Of a stretch of 64,000 nucleotides of DNA, positions 42,191 to 51,224 are shown in pieces. Origin of the DNA: Streptomyces sp. NBC_00433 (GTDB lineage Bacteria; Actinomycetota; Actinomycetes; Streptomycetales; Streptomycetaceae); the NCBI GenBank assembly GCA_036015235.1, contig CP107926.1, forward strand, positions 2,356,001 through 2,420,000, read 5' to 3'. The notes under the pieces are model-generated. The model worked only from the letters and a program-made list of their open reading frames with translations. It did no database searches and was not told the DNA's origin. Made by a program: the position numbers and the translations under genes. Within the stretch, counting starts at the first letter, position 1. Each line of letters opens with the position of its first letter.

Positions 42191-42624
42191 CCCGCAGGCA
42201 CGATCCAACCACCGTGGCAGGCATCGCCGCCTCCCTTCGGGACCTGGCCACCACCCTGGACAACGCCGACCCGGAGGAGGCCGCCGACCTCCTGACGGAC
42301 GTCGTCGCCAAAGACGGCGTCCTGGACGAACTCGACCAGGTGCTCAGGGCCACCCGCCACCTGATCACCGCCGCCGTCCCGGCCGACGAATGGGGCGACC
42401 ACCAGCCCGGATACGCGCTCTACCACCAGCTCGCCGACACCACCGAACACCTCGACGAGCAGAGGCAGGAATTGCGCAACGCCCCGCAGATCCTGCGCGC
42501 GCTACCGGACCCTGCCCCTGCGGCAACAGCGGACCGGGCCCGAACCGCACCGTCGGCAACCCCGCTCCCCCCGTCCGCCGTACCCCCCGTTCCGGCTCCG
42601 ACTTCCCCCAGGACGACCCGCTGA
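42187..42624 (+). CDS. Helical-domain family protein
   Basis: 145 aa, GTG at 42187 (GTGA overlap). One copy of the cluster's helical domain (TLDNADPEEAADLLTDVVAK, DGVLDELDQVLRATRHLITA, YALYHQLADTTEHLDEQRQE), then a Pro-rich tail ending TTR. Its stop overlaps a CTG start (CTGA) of the next, clearly related gene. Confidence 0.65.
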   Translation: MTRRHDPTTVAGIAASLRDLATTLDNADPEEAADLLTDVVAKDGVLDELDQVLRATRHLITAAVPADEWGDHQPGYALYHQLADTTEHLDEQRQELRNAPQILRALPDPAPAATADRARTAPSATPLPPSAVPPVPAPTSPRTTR

Positions 42625-43376
42625 CCCCTGACCCCGCCACTGAGCAGCCCGCCTCTGCCGTCACCGGGCACCTGCACGAACTGAACGAACGCATCACCCA
42701 GGCCGACCCAGCGGAAGCCGTCGGCCTGCTGGCCGGAGTCCTGGCCGAAGGCGGAGTGCTGGACGCCGTCCGCGCGCTGCTGGGGACCGCCGTCGACGTC
42801 GTCGACAAACAGGCTGATGCCACCGGCCGGACGCAGGACCGGTCGGTGTACACGCTGTGGCACATCCTGTGCGCCGCCGCCGACCACCTCGACACCCAGG
42901 CCACCGACCTGCACCGCGCACCCCAGCTCCTGCGCGACCTGACCACCCCCGGCACCCCGTCCGAAGGAGGGCCAGGCGCCGCGCCGGAGCAGCGCCAGGC
43001 GCAGGACTGGGTGCCGCCGGCAGCGATCCTCCAGGCCCCGGCGGCCCTGGAGGCGATCACGGCCCTCCTGGACAGGGGCACCGTCTCCGCCCCGCTGCTC
43101 GTCGCCCCGGTCCTCGACCCCGACGACGGCGTCCTGTCCCACCTGTCGGACCTGCTGGCATCCGCCTCCCGCTACGCCCAACGACACGGCAGTACGCGTG
43201 AGTTGTGGCAGGCCCTGGGGAGGGCCAGCCAGCACCTGGGCGACATCAGCGAAACCCTCGCCGACAGTACCGCCGGTCTGGCCACGCTTCCCGGCGTCAC
43301 CCGCCGCCCCTCACCCGCAGCCCGGAAACCGCCCGCCCCTCCGGCTCCGGGCGATGCGCCCGGGCGGCAGCGCTGA
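42621..43376 (+). CDS. Helical-domain family protein with two copies, CTG start
   Basis: 251 aa. CTG at 42621 forms a CTGA overlap with the previous stop. Two helical-domain copies: about residues 15-105 (ITQADPAEAVGLLAGVLAEG, GVLDAVRALLGTAVDVVDKQ, YTLWHILCAAADHLDTQATD) and 130-220 (LEAITALLDRGTVSAPLLVA, DGVLSHLSDLLASASRYAQR, LWQALGRASQHLGDISETLA). It resembles its neighbour at 42187. Tail Pro-rich ending GRQR. Confidence 0.65.
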   Translation: MTPDPATEQPASAVTGHLHELNERITQADPAEAVGLLAGVLAEGGVLDAVRALLGTAVDVVDKQADATGRTQDRSVYTLWHILCAAADHLDTQATDLHRAPQLLRDLTTPGTPSEGGPGAAPEQRQAQDWVPPAAILQAPAALEAITALLDRGTVSAPLLVAPVLDPDDGVLSHLSDLLASASRYAQRHGSTRELWQALGRASQHLGDISETLADSTAGLATLPGVTRRPSPAARKPPAPPAPGDAPGRQR

Positions 43377-44206
43377 TGCGGGAGTATTTCCAGACCGGTG
43401 CCAACGGCCCGCAGGACACCGTCCAGTTCGCCACCACGTCCCGCTACCTTGCCGGCGGTGGTGATCCCCGGCGGGTGACCGAGGTGCTGCGCGCCGCGGG
43501 CTGGACCAACCACTCCGACCTCGCATATCCGCACGTCCTGCTGGCCAGCCCCGACATGGCCGTCCGCCTCGCCCTGGAACCCGCCCAGCCCGACGCCTCC
43601 ACCGCGTGGTGGAAGTTCAACGCCCGCGGCTGGTACGCCGCCTTCGGCGGCCACACCCCGGTGGAGATCCTGGCCGGATTCTCCGACGCCCTCCTGCACC
43701 CCGCGCCGGACCAGCCGCCCACCCCGGCCGGGATCCGCGCGATCCTGGCCTCGACCGGCTGGGACAAGGAAACCGACGGCCAGGGGGCCGAAACCGCGCT
43801 CTCCCCCGACGGTTACGTGCGTATGGGCCCGCGCCCGGGCATGGACGACGAGGCGGGCCGGCCGACCTGGTCCGCCGAGGTCGCTCCCGCCACCGGATTC
43901 GCAGACCGGCGCCTGTGGTCGGCGTGGTTCTCCGCCGGCACGCCCACCCACCTCGTCGCGGGATTCGCCGCGCAGCTGATGAGCACCGAGCCGGTCTACC
44001 GCGATTCCCGCGGGCTGCCGCACTCCTGGCTGCTCACCCAGGAACGTACCAGCGTCCAGGGCGAGCACCTTGCCGATGACCATCGCCTGCGGCTCGAAGC
44101 CGTCCGCGCCGCCGCCCGCAAACAGCGCAGAGCCGCCGCGGCGCTTGCTGCCCACGCACCGCTGCCGCCGGCAACCGCGTCGGCCGCGGCACCCACCCGG
44201 CGCTGA
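43376..44206 (+). CDS. SPDY/DUF317-family protein
   Basis: 276 aa. TSRYLAGGGD opening, SPDMAVRLALEP, HTPVEILAGFSDAL, then second unit with GTPTHLVAGFAAQLMSTEPV. ATG at 43376 is one base from the previous stop; a CTG just before it (CTGA) is an alternative start. Basic, Arg/Ala-rich tail ending TRR. Typical two-domain DUF317. Confidence 0.85.
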   Translation: MREYFQTGANGPQDTVQFATTSRYLAGGGDPRRVTEVLRAAGWTNHSDLAYPHVLLASPDMAVRLALEPAQPDASTAWWKFNARGWYAAFGGHTPVEILAGFSDALLHPAPDQPPTPAGIRAILASTGWDKETDGQGAETALSPDGYVRMGPRPGMDDEAGRPTWSAEVAPATGFADRRLWSAWFSAGTPTHLVAGFAAQLMSTEPVYRDSRGLPHSWLLTQERTSVQGEHLADDHRLRLEAVRAAARKQRRAAAALAAHAPLPPATASAAAPTRR

Positions 44207-44250
44207 GCCCCCCTTCGCTCCGCCCGCTCCACAGAAAGGACCCAACTCCG

Positions 44251-44850
44251 ATCGATCCCGCTTCCCGCCAACTGGTCCTGGACCAGCTCACCGTCTACAC
44301 CCGCGCCGCCGCCCACATCCTCCAGCAGTGGGACGACTACTGCGACCAGCATGTCGACGACCAGGGCTGGCCCCTGGACGACATCGCGTACGGGCTGCGT
44401 CAGCGGCGGCGTGACGCCGACACCTGGCGGGCCTTCCAACACCTCCACCCGCACCTGGAAGAACTCCTCACCGCCGCCGAACGCCAGTTCTCCGCCCTGC
44501 CCGCGGCCGAGCGGGAACCCCACTGGCGCGGCACGCTCACCCGTCTCGACGAAGCCCGGATCGGCCTGGAGAACGCCCAGGCCCGGTGGGAGGCCGAGCG
44601 CGACGCGCTGCCGGCCAACGCGGTGCCCGGCACCGAGGCGTACGACGAGCCGCTGGCCGAACGCAATGCCGAGACATGGGGATACCTGTGCGACTGGGCC
44701 GACGGCGGCCACGTCCTGAACCAGATCGCCCGCGCCACCGCCCGAGCCCGTGACCTCGCCGGTCCGTCGGCCGAGCACGCCCGCACCCGAAACCCTGCCG
44801 CGCTGCCACCGCAGCCGCCCGGCCACCCCCAGCACCGAGGCCCGCGATGA
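44251..44850 (+). CDS. Hypothetical coiled-coil protein, ATC start
   Basis: 199 aa. AAAGGA at 44235-44240 stands 10 bases before ATC at 44251. No ATG, GTG or TTG occurs in frame until GTG 44623, 372 bases on, yet the intervening frame is clearly coding-like (LVLDQLTVYTRAAAHILQQW, DDYCDQHVDDQGWPLDDIAY). Residues 65-125 form amphipathic helices (LEELLTAAERQFSALPAAER, ARIGLENAQARWEAERDALP). ATGA overlap with the next gene. Function unknown. Confidence 0.62.
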   Translation: MDPASRQLVLDQLTVYTRAAAHILQQWDDYCDQHVDDQGWPLDDIAYGLRQRRRDADTWRAFQHLHPHLEELLTAAERQFSALPAAEREPHWRGTLTRLDEARIGLENAQARWEAERDALPANAVPGTEAYDEPLAERNAETWGYLCDWADGGHVLNQIARATARARDLAGPSAEHARTRNPAALPPQPPGHPQHRGPR

Positions 44851-45440
44851 CCCGCGGTCACACCCACCGAACACCCGAGGAAAACCACACGAGCAACGTC
44901 ATCGACGGCCTGGCCCTGTACGACACCGCCGGCCGTATCGACCGCCTCAAAGTCACCCTGGAAGTCCTACCGGTTCCCGATGACGGCATGGTGCCGATCA
45001 CGGTGTTCAAACAGATCGGCGTACTGGCCGGGATCATCGGCGATGTCAGCACCGACATCGGCCGGCACCTGCCCACCGGCCAGTGGCCCCCGTCGCCGAC
45101 CGCCAAGAAGACCGCCGAGGCGTACAGCCGCGCTCTGGACCCGCTGGGACAGACCGTGACCGAGCTGGGCCGTCTGCAAGACGAACTCCTCGGCCGCCTG
45201 CCCCACTTCGCTCCCTCCGGCGCTCCCGAGGACCGCCTCAGCGACGAGGTCATCCACGGCTGCCTCGATGCCGCCATCGAAGCCCTCGGCCACGCGGCAG
45301 CGCATCTGCGAGAGGAAGCCGCGCAGTTGGCCCCGCGGGTCCGCCCCCGCGCACCGGCCGACCGCCCCGCCCCCAGCGCGGCCATCGCCCCGGCACACCA
45401 CCCGGCCGCCCCGGCACCCCCCGCCGCGAAAGCGCGCTGA
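44847..45440 (+). CDS. Hypothetical protein
   Basis: 197 aa from ATG 44847 (ATGA overlap). GAGGAAAA around 44875 followed by ACG at 44890 (then AGC AAC GTC) hints at an alternative start giving (M)SNVIDGLALYDTAGRIDR; ACG is a one-base change from ATG. The body is helical (FKQIGVLAGIIGDVSTDIGR, LGQTVTELGRLQDELLGRLP, LDAAIEALGHAAAHLREEAA). Pro/Ala-rich tail ending KAR. Unknown function. Confidence 0.62.
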   Translation: MTRGHTHRTPEENHTSNVIDGLALYDTAGRIDRLKVTLEVLPVPDDGMVPITVFKQIGVLAGIIGDVSTDIGRHLPTGQWPPSPTAKKTAEAYSRALDPLGQTVTELGRLQDELLGRLPHFAPSGAPEDRLSDEVIHGCLDAAIEALGHAAAHLREEAAQLAPRVRPRAPADRPAPSAAIAPAHHPAAPAPPAAKAR

Positions 45441-45501
45441 CACCACAGCCCGGCACACACCACCACCACCGCCACCCCATTCACGTTCTGGAGAACTGCC
45501 C

Positions 45502-45888
45502 ATCGACCCCGTCCGTATCACCGTCGGCCGGCACCACCTGCTCGGTCTGCTCGCCCTGAGCACCGAGGAAGAGCCCGGCGTCGAGCACGACCTGCTCACC
45601 CACGCCGGCTTCACCATTCAACCCGGCGACTTCCTTTACACCCTGCCCGGCACCCCCAACGACCCCGCCGCGATCCGCACCGCCGTGACCACGCTGCGCA
45701 CCAGTGCCCAGGCGCTCGGCATCCGGATCGGCATCGATCCCGCACTGGCCACCGCCCTCGAACACCATCACGAACCCGGGGCAGAGCCGGGTACCGGGCG
45801 CGGGCCTGCCGCTCCGGATGGTCCCGCTCTGACCACGACGGCCCGGCCGGCTCCGGCCGCCGCGCCCCGCCCGCACCCGGTCCGCTGA
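45502..45888 (+). CDS. Hypothetical protein, ATC start
   Basis: 128 aa. GGAG at 45490-45493 stands 8 bases before ATC at 45502 (then GAC CCC GTC CGT). The body (ITVGRHHLLGLLALSTEEEP, FTIQPGDFLYTLPGTPNDPA, LRTSAQALGIRIGIDPALAT) is soluble and unrecognised. Pro-rich tail ending HPVR. It precedes the VirD4-like gene. Confidence 0.58.
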   Translation: MDPVRITVGRHHLLGLLALSTEEEPGVEHDLLTHAGFTIQPGDFLYTLPGTPNDPAAIRTAVTTLRTSAQALGIRIGIDPALATALEHHHEPGAEPGTGRGPAAPDGPALTTTARPAPAAAPRPHPVR

Positions 45889-45933
45889 CCCCGGCACCGC
45901 CCCGGCAACCACCCCACTCCGGGAGAGACATCC

Positions 45934-47733
45934 CTGCCCTCCAACCCGCCGCCCTCCACCGGCACGTCTGACCTGACCGACTGGCTGTTCAGGCTCATCA
46001 TCGGCGCCATCGCGGTGGCGGTACCGGTGGCCAACGCCGCCTGGCTCGGCGGGAACTGCGCCACCGTCGTGACCCACGCTGGCCCCTGGGCGCCCTACCA
46101 GCCCGCCGACGCCCTCCTCCACCCCCACCTGCTCTGGCCCGGGGCCGGCCACACCACCCTGCTCGTCGGGCGGTTCATCGCTCCCGGCCTGCTGATCGCG
46201 GTCCTTGCCGCGGTCGCCGGGCGCTGGTGGTGGCGCCACCGCAACGGCGGTGGAGGCCGGAACAAGGCGGTCGCCGGGATGGCCAAGCACCGCGACATCC
46301 AGCCGCTGCTCGCCGCCACGATCACCACCAAAGCCCGGTCCTTGCGCCCGAGTCTGAAGGACACCAAGAAGCCCGACCCGCACCAGACCGGGATCCTGCT
46401 CGGCAACCTCGCCGGCACCCGGCACGAGGTCCGGATGGGGTACGAGGACGTCGCAGTCGCGATCATGGCCCCCCGCTCCGGCAAGACCACCTGCCTGGCG
46501 ATCCCGGCCATCCTCAACGCCCCCGGCGCGGTCCTGCTCACCAGCAACAAAGCAGCCGGCGACGCCTACACCGCCACCCTCGACGCCCGCGCGGCCGTCG
46601 GGCGGACCTGGACCATGGACCCCCAGCAGATCGCCCACGCCCAGCGCACCCTGTGGTGGAACCCCCTCGCCGGCGCCACCACCCTCGAAGGCGCCGGACG
46701 CCTGGCCGGCCACTTCCTCGCCGCGTCCGTGGACGCCTCCCAGCAGGGCGACTTCTGGTCCAAAGCCGCCTCCAACGTCCTGTCCCAGCTCTTCCTCGCC
46801 GCCGCGAACGACGGTCGGCCGATCACCGACATGATGACCTGGCTGGCGTTCCCCGCCGACCGCACCCCGCTGGACATCCTGCGCGACCACCACTTCGGCC
46901 CCGTCGCAGCCCAACTCAAGGGCACCGTGGAAGGACCGCCGGAAACCCGCGACGGCATCTACGAAACGGCACGCCAGTACGCGGCATGCCTGCTCAACGC
47001 CGACATCGCCGCGTGGGTCACCCCGCAGGCCGGCATCGCGGAGTTCGATCCCGAGGAGTTCGTCGGCAGCCGCGACACGCTGTATCTGCTGTCGAAGGAC
47101 GGCGGCGGCGGTGCCTCGGCGCTGATCGCGGCGTGCGCCGACAGCGTGATGCGCACCGCGACCACCGCCGCCGAACGCGCCGGAGGACGACTCGACCCGC
47201 CGATGCTGGCGATCCTCGACGAGGCCGCCAACGTCTGCAAGATCAGCGACCTCCCCGACCTCTACTCCCACCTCGGCTCCCGCGGGATCATCCCGATCAC
47301 AATCCTGCAGTCCTACCGCCAGGGCCAGAAAGTCTGGGGCGACGCCGGCATGGACGCCATGTGGTCGGCGGCCACCATCAAGGTCATCGGCTCCGGAATC
47401 GACGACCCCGACTTCGCCGACAAGCTGTCCCGCCTGATCGGCGACCACGACGTCGCAACCACCTCCACCTCCCACAGCGACTCCGGGAAGTCCACGTCCG
47501 TCTCCATGCGGCAGGAACGGATCCTCCCCCCTGACGCGATCAGATCCCTGGCCAAGGGCAGCGCGCTGCTGTTCGCCACCGGCCTGCGCGCCGCGATGCT
47601 CACCCTCCGCCCCTGGTACACCGAACCCGGCGCCGAGCAACTGACCGCCGCCTCCGCCACGGCGTCGAAGGCCATCACCTCCCGCGCCATCGCCAAGTCC
47701 CTGACCAAGGACGACATCGGGAAGGCGGCATGA
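45934..47733 (+). CDS. VirD4/TraG-like coupling ATPase, CTG start
   Basis: 599 aa. Two N-terminal membrane segments (LIIGAIAVAVPVANAAWLGG; LIAVLAAVAGRWWW) precede a soluble ATPase: Walker A APRSGKTT (about 178-186), Walker B MLAILDEAANV near 425, and ITILQSYRQGQKVWGDAG. It is the coupling protein that feeds DNA to the mating channel. GGGAGAG at 45921-45927 stands 6 bases before CTG at 45934. The first canonical start, GTG 46015, would cut into the first membrane helix. It is 26 kb downstream of the VirB4-like gene, so the conjugation genes are split by accessory genes. ATGA overlap with the methyltransferase pseudogene. Confidence 0.88.
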   Translation: MPSNPPPSTGTSDLTDWLFRLIIGAIAVAVPVANAAWLGGNCATVVTHAGPWAPYQPADALLHPHLLWPGAGHTTLLVGRFIAPGLLIAVLAAVAGRWWWRHRNGGGGRNKAVAGMAKHRDIQPLLAATITTKARSLRPSLKDTKKPDPHQTGILLGNLAGTRHEVRMGYEDVAVAIMAPRSGKTTCLAIPAILNAPGAVLLTSNKAAGDAYTATLDARAAVGRTWTMDPQQIAHAQRTLWWNPLAGATTLEGAGRLAGHFLAASVDASQQGDFWSKAASNVLSQLFLAAANDGRPITDMMTWLAFPADRTPLDILRDHHFGPVAAQLKGTVEGPPETRDGIYETARQYAACLLNADIAAWVTPQAGIAEFDPEEFVGSRDTLYLLSKDGGGGASALIAACADSVMRTATTAAERAGGRLDPPMLAILDEAANVCKISDLPDLYSHLGSRGIIPITILQSYRQGQKVWGDAGMDAMWSAATIKVIGSGIDDPDFADKLSRLIGDHDVATTSTSHSDSGKSTSVSMRQERILPPDAIRSLAKGSALLFATGLRAAMLTLRPWYTEPGAEQLTAASATASKAITSRAIAKSLTKDDIGKAA

Positions 47734-48533
47734 CCAACGCCGCGACTGCCGGGCCCCGCCTGCAGAGCGAGCACGGCGCGCTTCGGCTGCTGCCGGGCCG
47801 GCTGCATTACACGACCTCGTGGGGAGCGCAGTACGGCGGCGACAGCCAGAACCTGCTGGACGAAATCCCGGCCGGATCGGTGGACTTGTTCGTGACGTCG
47901 CCGCCGTTCCCGCTGCTGCCCCCCAAGGAGTACGGCAACGTCGACCAGGACGCCTACGTCGAGTGGCTTCTGCCGTTCGCTAAGGCAGCCCACCGTGCGC
48001 TGAAACAGTGCGGGAGCCTGGTGCTGGATCTCGGCGGCGCCTACCAGCGCGGCCGGCCCGTGCGCTCCCTGCACCAGTTCCGCGTCCTGCTGGCCCAGAC
48101 CGACCGGCTCGGATTCCACCTCGCGCAGGACTTCTACTGGCACAACCCCTCCCGGCTCCCGTCACCGGCCGAGTGGGTCACCAAGCGCAAGATCCGCGCC
48201 AAGGACACGGTCAACACCGTGAGGTGGCTGTCGAAAAGCCCGTTCCCGAAGGCCGACACCACCGGTCTGCGGACCCCGTACTCGGCGTCGATGCGGCGGC
48301 TGCTGGCCGACCCGCGCCGGCACTTCGCCCCGGCGCAACGCCCCTCGGGCCACCACGTCAGCGACGCCTTCGACGCCGACCGGGGCGGTGCCCTTCCCAC
48401 CAGCCTACTCACCGTGCCCAACAGCTCCTCCAACGACGCCTACCTGCGCGAGTGCCGCCGCCTGGGCATCCGTCCGCACCTGTCGGGCCGCACCGTAGAT
48501 TTGCAGTTGGCATGGCTGAGACCTGGACACTGA
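47730..48533 (+). pseudogene. DNA methyltransferase (N4-cytosine type), 5' part of an interrupted gene
   Basis: The ATG at 47730 is in an ATGA overlap. Motif IV TSPPFPL (residues about 56-62; SPP[F/Y] type, usual for N4-cytosine) and YGNVDQDAYVEW, with LVLDLGGAYQRGRPVRSLHQ, mark the usual first part of this class. The frame degenerates after RECRRLGIRPH near 48480, where motif I should follow. Motif I lies about 860 bases downstream (49300-49528), so the gene is split by an insertion of about 0.8 kb carrying one minus-strand gene. Not functional as a unit. Confidence 0.8.
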
Positions 48534-48694
48534 AACCTTCCGTGCGGTGGCCGGGTCCCGGAGCACCACGCGGAAGACTTCAATCCGAGGGACCGCTCGC
48601 TGCAAAGCCACCACGACTCGGCACCAGGTGACCAGCAAATGGTGCCGAGCCTGAGCTTCGCAGGCCGCAGGCTTCTGACCTGCTTCGGGAGGGC

Positions 48695-49063
48695 CTAGGA
48701 GGCGCGGACAGCCCGGGAGACCTTCGTCATACCGTCCAAGAGCGAGTTCAACTGATTGACCGCCCCATTCGTGCCGTCGCCCGCGTCCTGGGTGGCGAGC
48801 TGGTGGACGAGGCTGAGGATGTGGCAGATGCCGGGCACATCCTTGCGGTAAAGGAGCACCTGGCGGGTGCTGTCCGTCGGGAGTTTCGCCGGGAGGTGGC
48901 CGATGTTGTTTTTGGCGAGTTGCTGTTCGATGTGCTCGATGATGCGGGCGCCAGCCTTCTGGAATCCATCAAGCCGGACCAGCGTCTCGACGTCCCACAG
49001 GTCGAACTCACGCCCCGGGTAGCCGATGATTTCCGGCAGTCTGGCCCACGCTTGGTCGCTCAT
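48695..49063 (-). CDS. Small hypothetical protein inserted in a methyltransferase gene
   Basis: 122 aa from ATG 49063 (alternative ATG/GTG starts to 49096). Helical throughout (YPGREFDLWDVETLVRLDGF, AGARIIEHIEQQLAKNNIGH, ICHILSLVHQLATQDAGDGT). No known family. It is the only gene in the segment that splits the methyltransferase. Codon use is less extreme than around it, a sign of separate origin. Whether it is cargo of a small mobile unit is unknown; I saw no clear terminal repeats. Confidence 0.6.
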   Translation of the reverse strand: MSDQAWARLPEIIGYPGREFDLWDVETLVRLDGFQKAGARIIEHIEQQLAKNNIGHLPAKLPTDSTRQVLLYRKDVPGICHILSLVHQLATQDAGDGTNGAVNQLNSLLDGMTKVSRAVRAS

Positions 49064-49280
49064 GCGTACTCCCTGTTTTGTGGTGTCGGAACGCACTGAA
49101 GATTCCAGTCGACACGTCTATGCCTTGGGCTCGATCAAGCCCACGCGGGTGTGCCACTTGAAGTCGGGCATCGGTCCCAGCCCACGGAGGGGCTCCACGA
49201 CCTGACTGAACTCATCGGTGCCGTACTGCAGAACCTACTGAAATTTGTAGTGCGCTACTGGAGTGTTCGGTGCGATCCGA

Positions 49281-49528
49281 CAGCACCCGGCCCGCTTCCC
49301 GCCGAAGATCCCTGGTTCTTCATCAGCCTGTGCACCGAGCCCGGCGACCTCGTCGTCGACTTCTTCTCCGGCTCCAACACCACCGGCCAGGCCGCCGAAG
49401 CCCTCGGCCGGCGCTGGATCGCCATCGACCTCGACCCCGGCTACGCCACCGCCTCCGCCTCCCGCTTCCCGCACGCCCAAACCACCGTCACCAACGTCAC
49501 CACCGACCATGGAGGTTCGCCTGACTGA
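49281..49528 (+). pseudogene. DNA methyltransferase, 3' part of the interrupted gene
   Basis: Motif I region (VVDFFSGSNTTGQAAEALG, RRWIAIDLDPGYAT) of the gene begun at 47730; this class has motif I after motif IV. Just upstream, HPARFP at 49281-49300 is in another frame than PWFFISLCTEPGDL, so a one-base frameshift adds to the insertion. The stop at 49528 overlaps the next gene's presumed CTG start region by 8 bases. Confidence 0.78.
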
Positions 49529-50261
49529 CCCGCTCAAGCCCGACCGGGGCACGCACATCGTCTGGGACTGGAACGGCACCCTCAAGGACGACCTCGCCGA
49601 GATGGTCCTGGCCATGAACGTCACCCTGGCCGCTTTGAACAGCCCGCCCATCGACCGGGCCGCCTACCAGAACCTGCACTGCGTGCCCATCCGGGACTTC
49701 TACGCCCGCATCCTCAAGCGCCCGCTGGCCGATGCCGAGTGGGCGCTGGCCGAGCAGACCTACCTGAAGCACATCCGCACGCGTCCGGTGCAGCTGCGGG
49801 CGGGCGCCGCCTTCTTGCTGGGCACGCTCTTCCGCCTGGGCTACCGGCAGTCGCTGCTCTCCCTCAGCCCCCACGACGTGCTCGCCGCGGAAGCCGCCAC
49901 GGCCGGCGTGACAGGATTCTTCGAGCGGATCGACGGACGGCGCGGCTCCGACACCGGCAAGACCCGGGCGCTGGCCGACCACCTGGCCCGTCTGCCGCGC
50001 CCGGTTGCACCGCAGCGGGTGGTCGTCATCGGCGACACCCTGGACGACGCGAGTGCCGCACACGCCGCCGGGGCCCACGCGGTCCTGTTCACCGGAGGAC
50101 TGCAGCACCCCGATCTCCTGACCGGCTCGGGCCTGCCGGTCGCCGGTACCCTGCCGGCCGCAGTCCGCACCGGACTCACCCTCCTGCCACCGGTCTCTGC
50201 CGACCCGCCTGCCCGGCGGCTCCGACTCTCACCCGCGCGTGGGAAGACGCTCCGCCGGTGA
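49521..50261 (+). CDS. HAD-family hydrolase (phosphatase), CTG start
   Basis: 246 aa. HAD motif I WDWNGTLKDD (nucleophile Asp and acid pair D-W-N), motif II Ser in LLSLSP, motif III Lys in GSDTGKTRALAD, motif IV IGDTLDDASAA. This is a phosphoglycolate-phosphatase-like fold; substrate unknown. GGAGG at 49511-49515 stands 5 bases before CTG at 49521. ATG 49509 lies upstream of the GGAGG and has no site of its own. GTGA overlap with the next gene. In a conjugative cluster its role is unclear. Confidence 0.8.
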   Translation: MTDPLKPDRGTHIVWDWNGTLKDDLAEMVLAMNVTLAALNSPPIDRAAYQNLHCVPIRDFYARILKRPLADAEWALAEQTYLKHIRTRPVQLRAGAAFLLGTLFRLGYRQSLLSLSPHDVLAAEAATAGVTGFFERIDGRRGSDTGKTRALADHLARLPRPVAPQRVVVIGDTLDDASAAHAAGAHAVLFTGGLQHPDLLTGSGLPVAGTLPAAVRTGLTLLPPVSADPPARRLRLSPARGKTLRR

Positions 50262-51205
50262 TCCTTCTCGAACCTCCCGGTCTTCCCCTGCGGTTCACCA
50301 ACTCCCGCTCACCCGACGACATCAGGACGGCCCCGCCTATGAACCCTCCCGTACCCAGCGACCCCGCACCCGCGCGGGCCGCCCGCCACCGCGGCGCCTG
50401 GGAAAGCGCCACCGACGCCCTCGCCGGCGCCGGCACCTGCCCCGACTGCGGGCAGGACCTCGCCCACTGCGCCTTCGACAGCGCCACCGACAACCTGCTG
50501 AGACTTCTCGAAGCGGTCGGCCCCGGCTCCCACCACATCGTGTGCAGCCTCCCCTCAGGTGACGGCCCGCTGCTGGCCGCCGTCCACGTCCAGACCGACA
50601 CCGACGGCACACTCTGCCTCGATGACGACGACGCCCTCGTGCTCTGCACGGTGATGGCCGCCGGCACCGCCACCGGCCGAGCCGGCGGCGTCGTCCTGCG
50701 CACCACCCACGACGACGAACGACCCGAGGTGGTCCGCGGCTGGTCCCTGCGCGACGGCACCCTCCACCCGCTCTCGGAGTCGGAGGTCTTCAACGCGTAC
50801 TGCACCGACCCGATCACCGGCGACCGCGTACCGCCTGAGCCCGGGGTCTCCTACCGCGCCGGGATCCCGCTCCCGCCACCGGCAGCAGCGCCCGCCCCGC
50901 CCCGGCTCACCGAGCCGCAGAAGACCGCGCTGCGGGCGATTGCCAGCGGCGGCGTGACCATGTACGAATCCGGCAGGAACGGGCCCCTGCGGATCTCCGC
51001 CGGCGCGGGAGTCCGGATCACCATGCCCACCTACGACCGCCTGGTATCCCTCGGCCTCGTCAACCGCGACACCAGCACCGGGTTCTACGGCGGCCAGAAG
51101 CTCTACGCCACCGACGCCGGGCGCATGGCCCTGCCCGCCCTGGACGCCACTGCCCCGAGCAGACCGTCCGCGCCGACCCCGTCCCCGGGCGCGCGGCACC
51201 GCTGA
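50258..51205 (+). CDS. Hypothetical protein with Cys pair and winged-helix C-terminus
   Basis: 315 aa from GTG 50258 (GTGA overlap); ATG 50339 is an alternative if the first 27 residues are not used. Near residue 65 a CPDCGQDLAHC cluster could bind zinc. Residues 85-200 form an unrecognised mixed domain (GDGPLLAAVHVQTDTDGTLC). The last 85 residues look like a winged helix (TEPQKTALRAIASGGVTMYE, TYDRLVSLGLVNRD, LYATDAGRMAL), similar in pattern to the end of the protein at 8558-9238. Possibly DNA-binding. Confidence 0.65.
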   Translation: MILLEPPGLPLRFTNSRSPDDIRTAPPMNPPVPSDPAPARAARHRGAWESATDALAGAGTCPDCGQDLAHCAFDSATDNLLRLLEAVGPGSHHIVCSLPSGDGPLLAAVHVQTDTDGTLCLDDDDALVLCTVMAAGTATGRAGGVVLRTTHDDERPEVVRGWSLRDGTLHPLSESEVFNAYCTDPITGDRVPPEPGVSYRAGIPLPPPAAAPAPPRLTEPQKTALRAIASGGVTMYESGRNGPLRISAGAGVRITMPTYDRLVSLGLVNRDTSTGFYGGQKLYATDAGRMALPALDATAPSRPSAPTPSPGARHR

Positions 51206-51224
51206 CCCCTCCCCGGAGAAACCC

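Noticed and set aside
45481..47640. 719-codon minus-strand ORF
   Set aside because: Antisense to the VirD4-like ATPase with clear Walker motifs.
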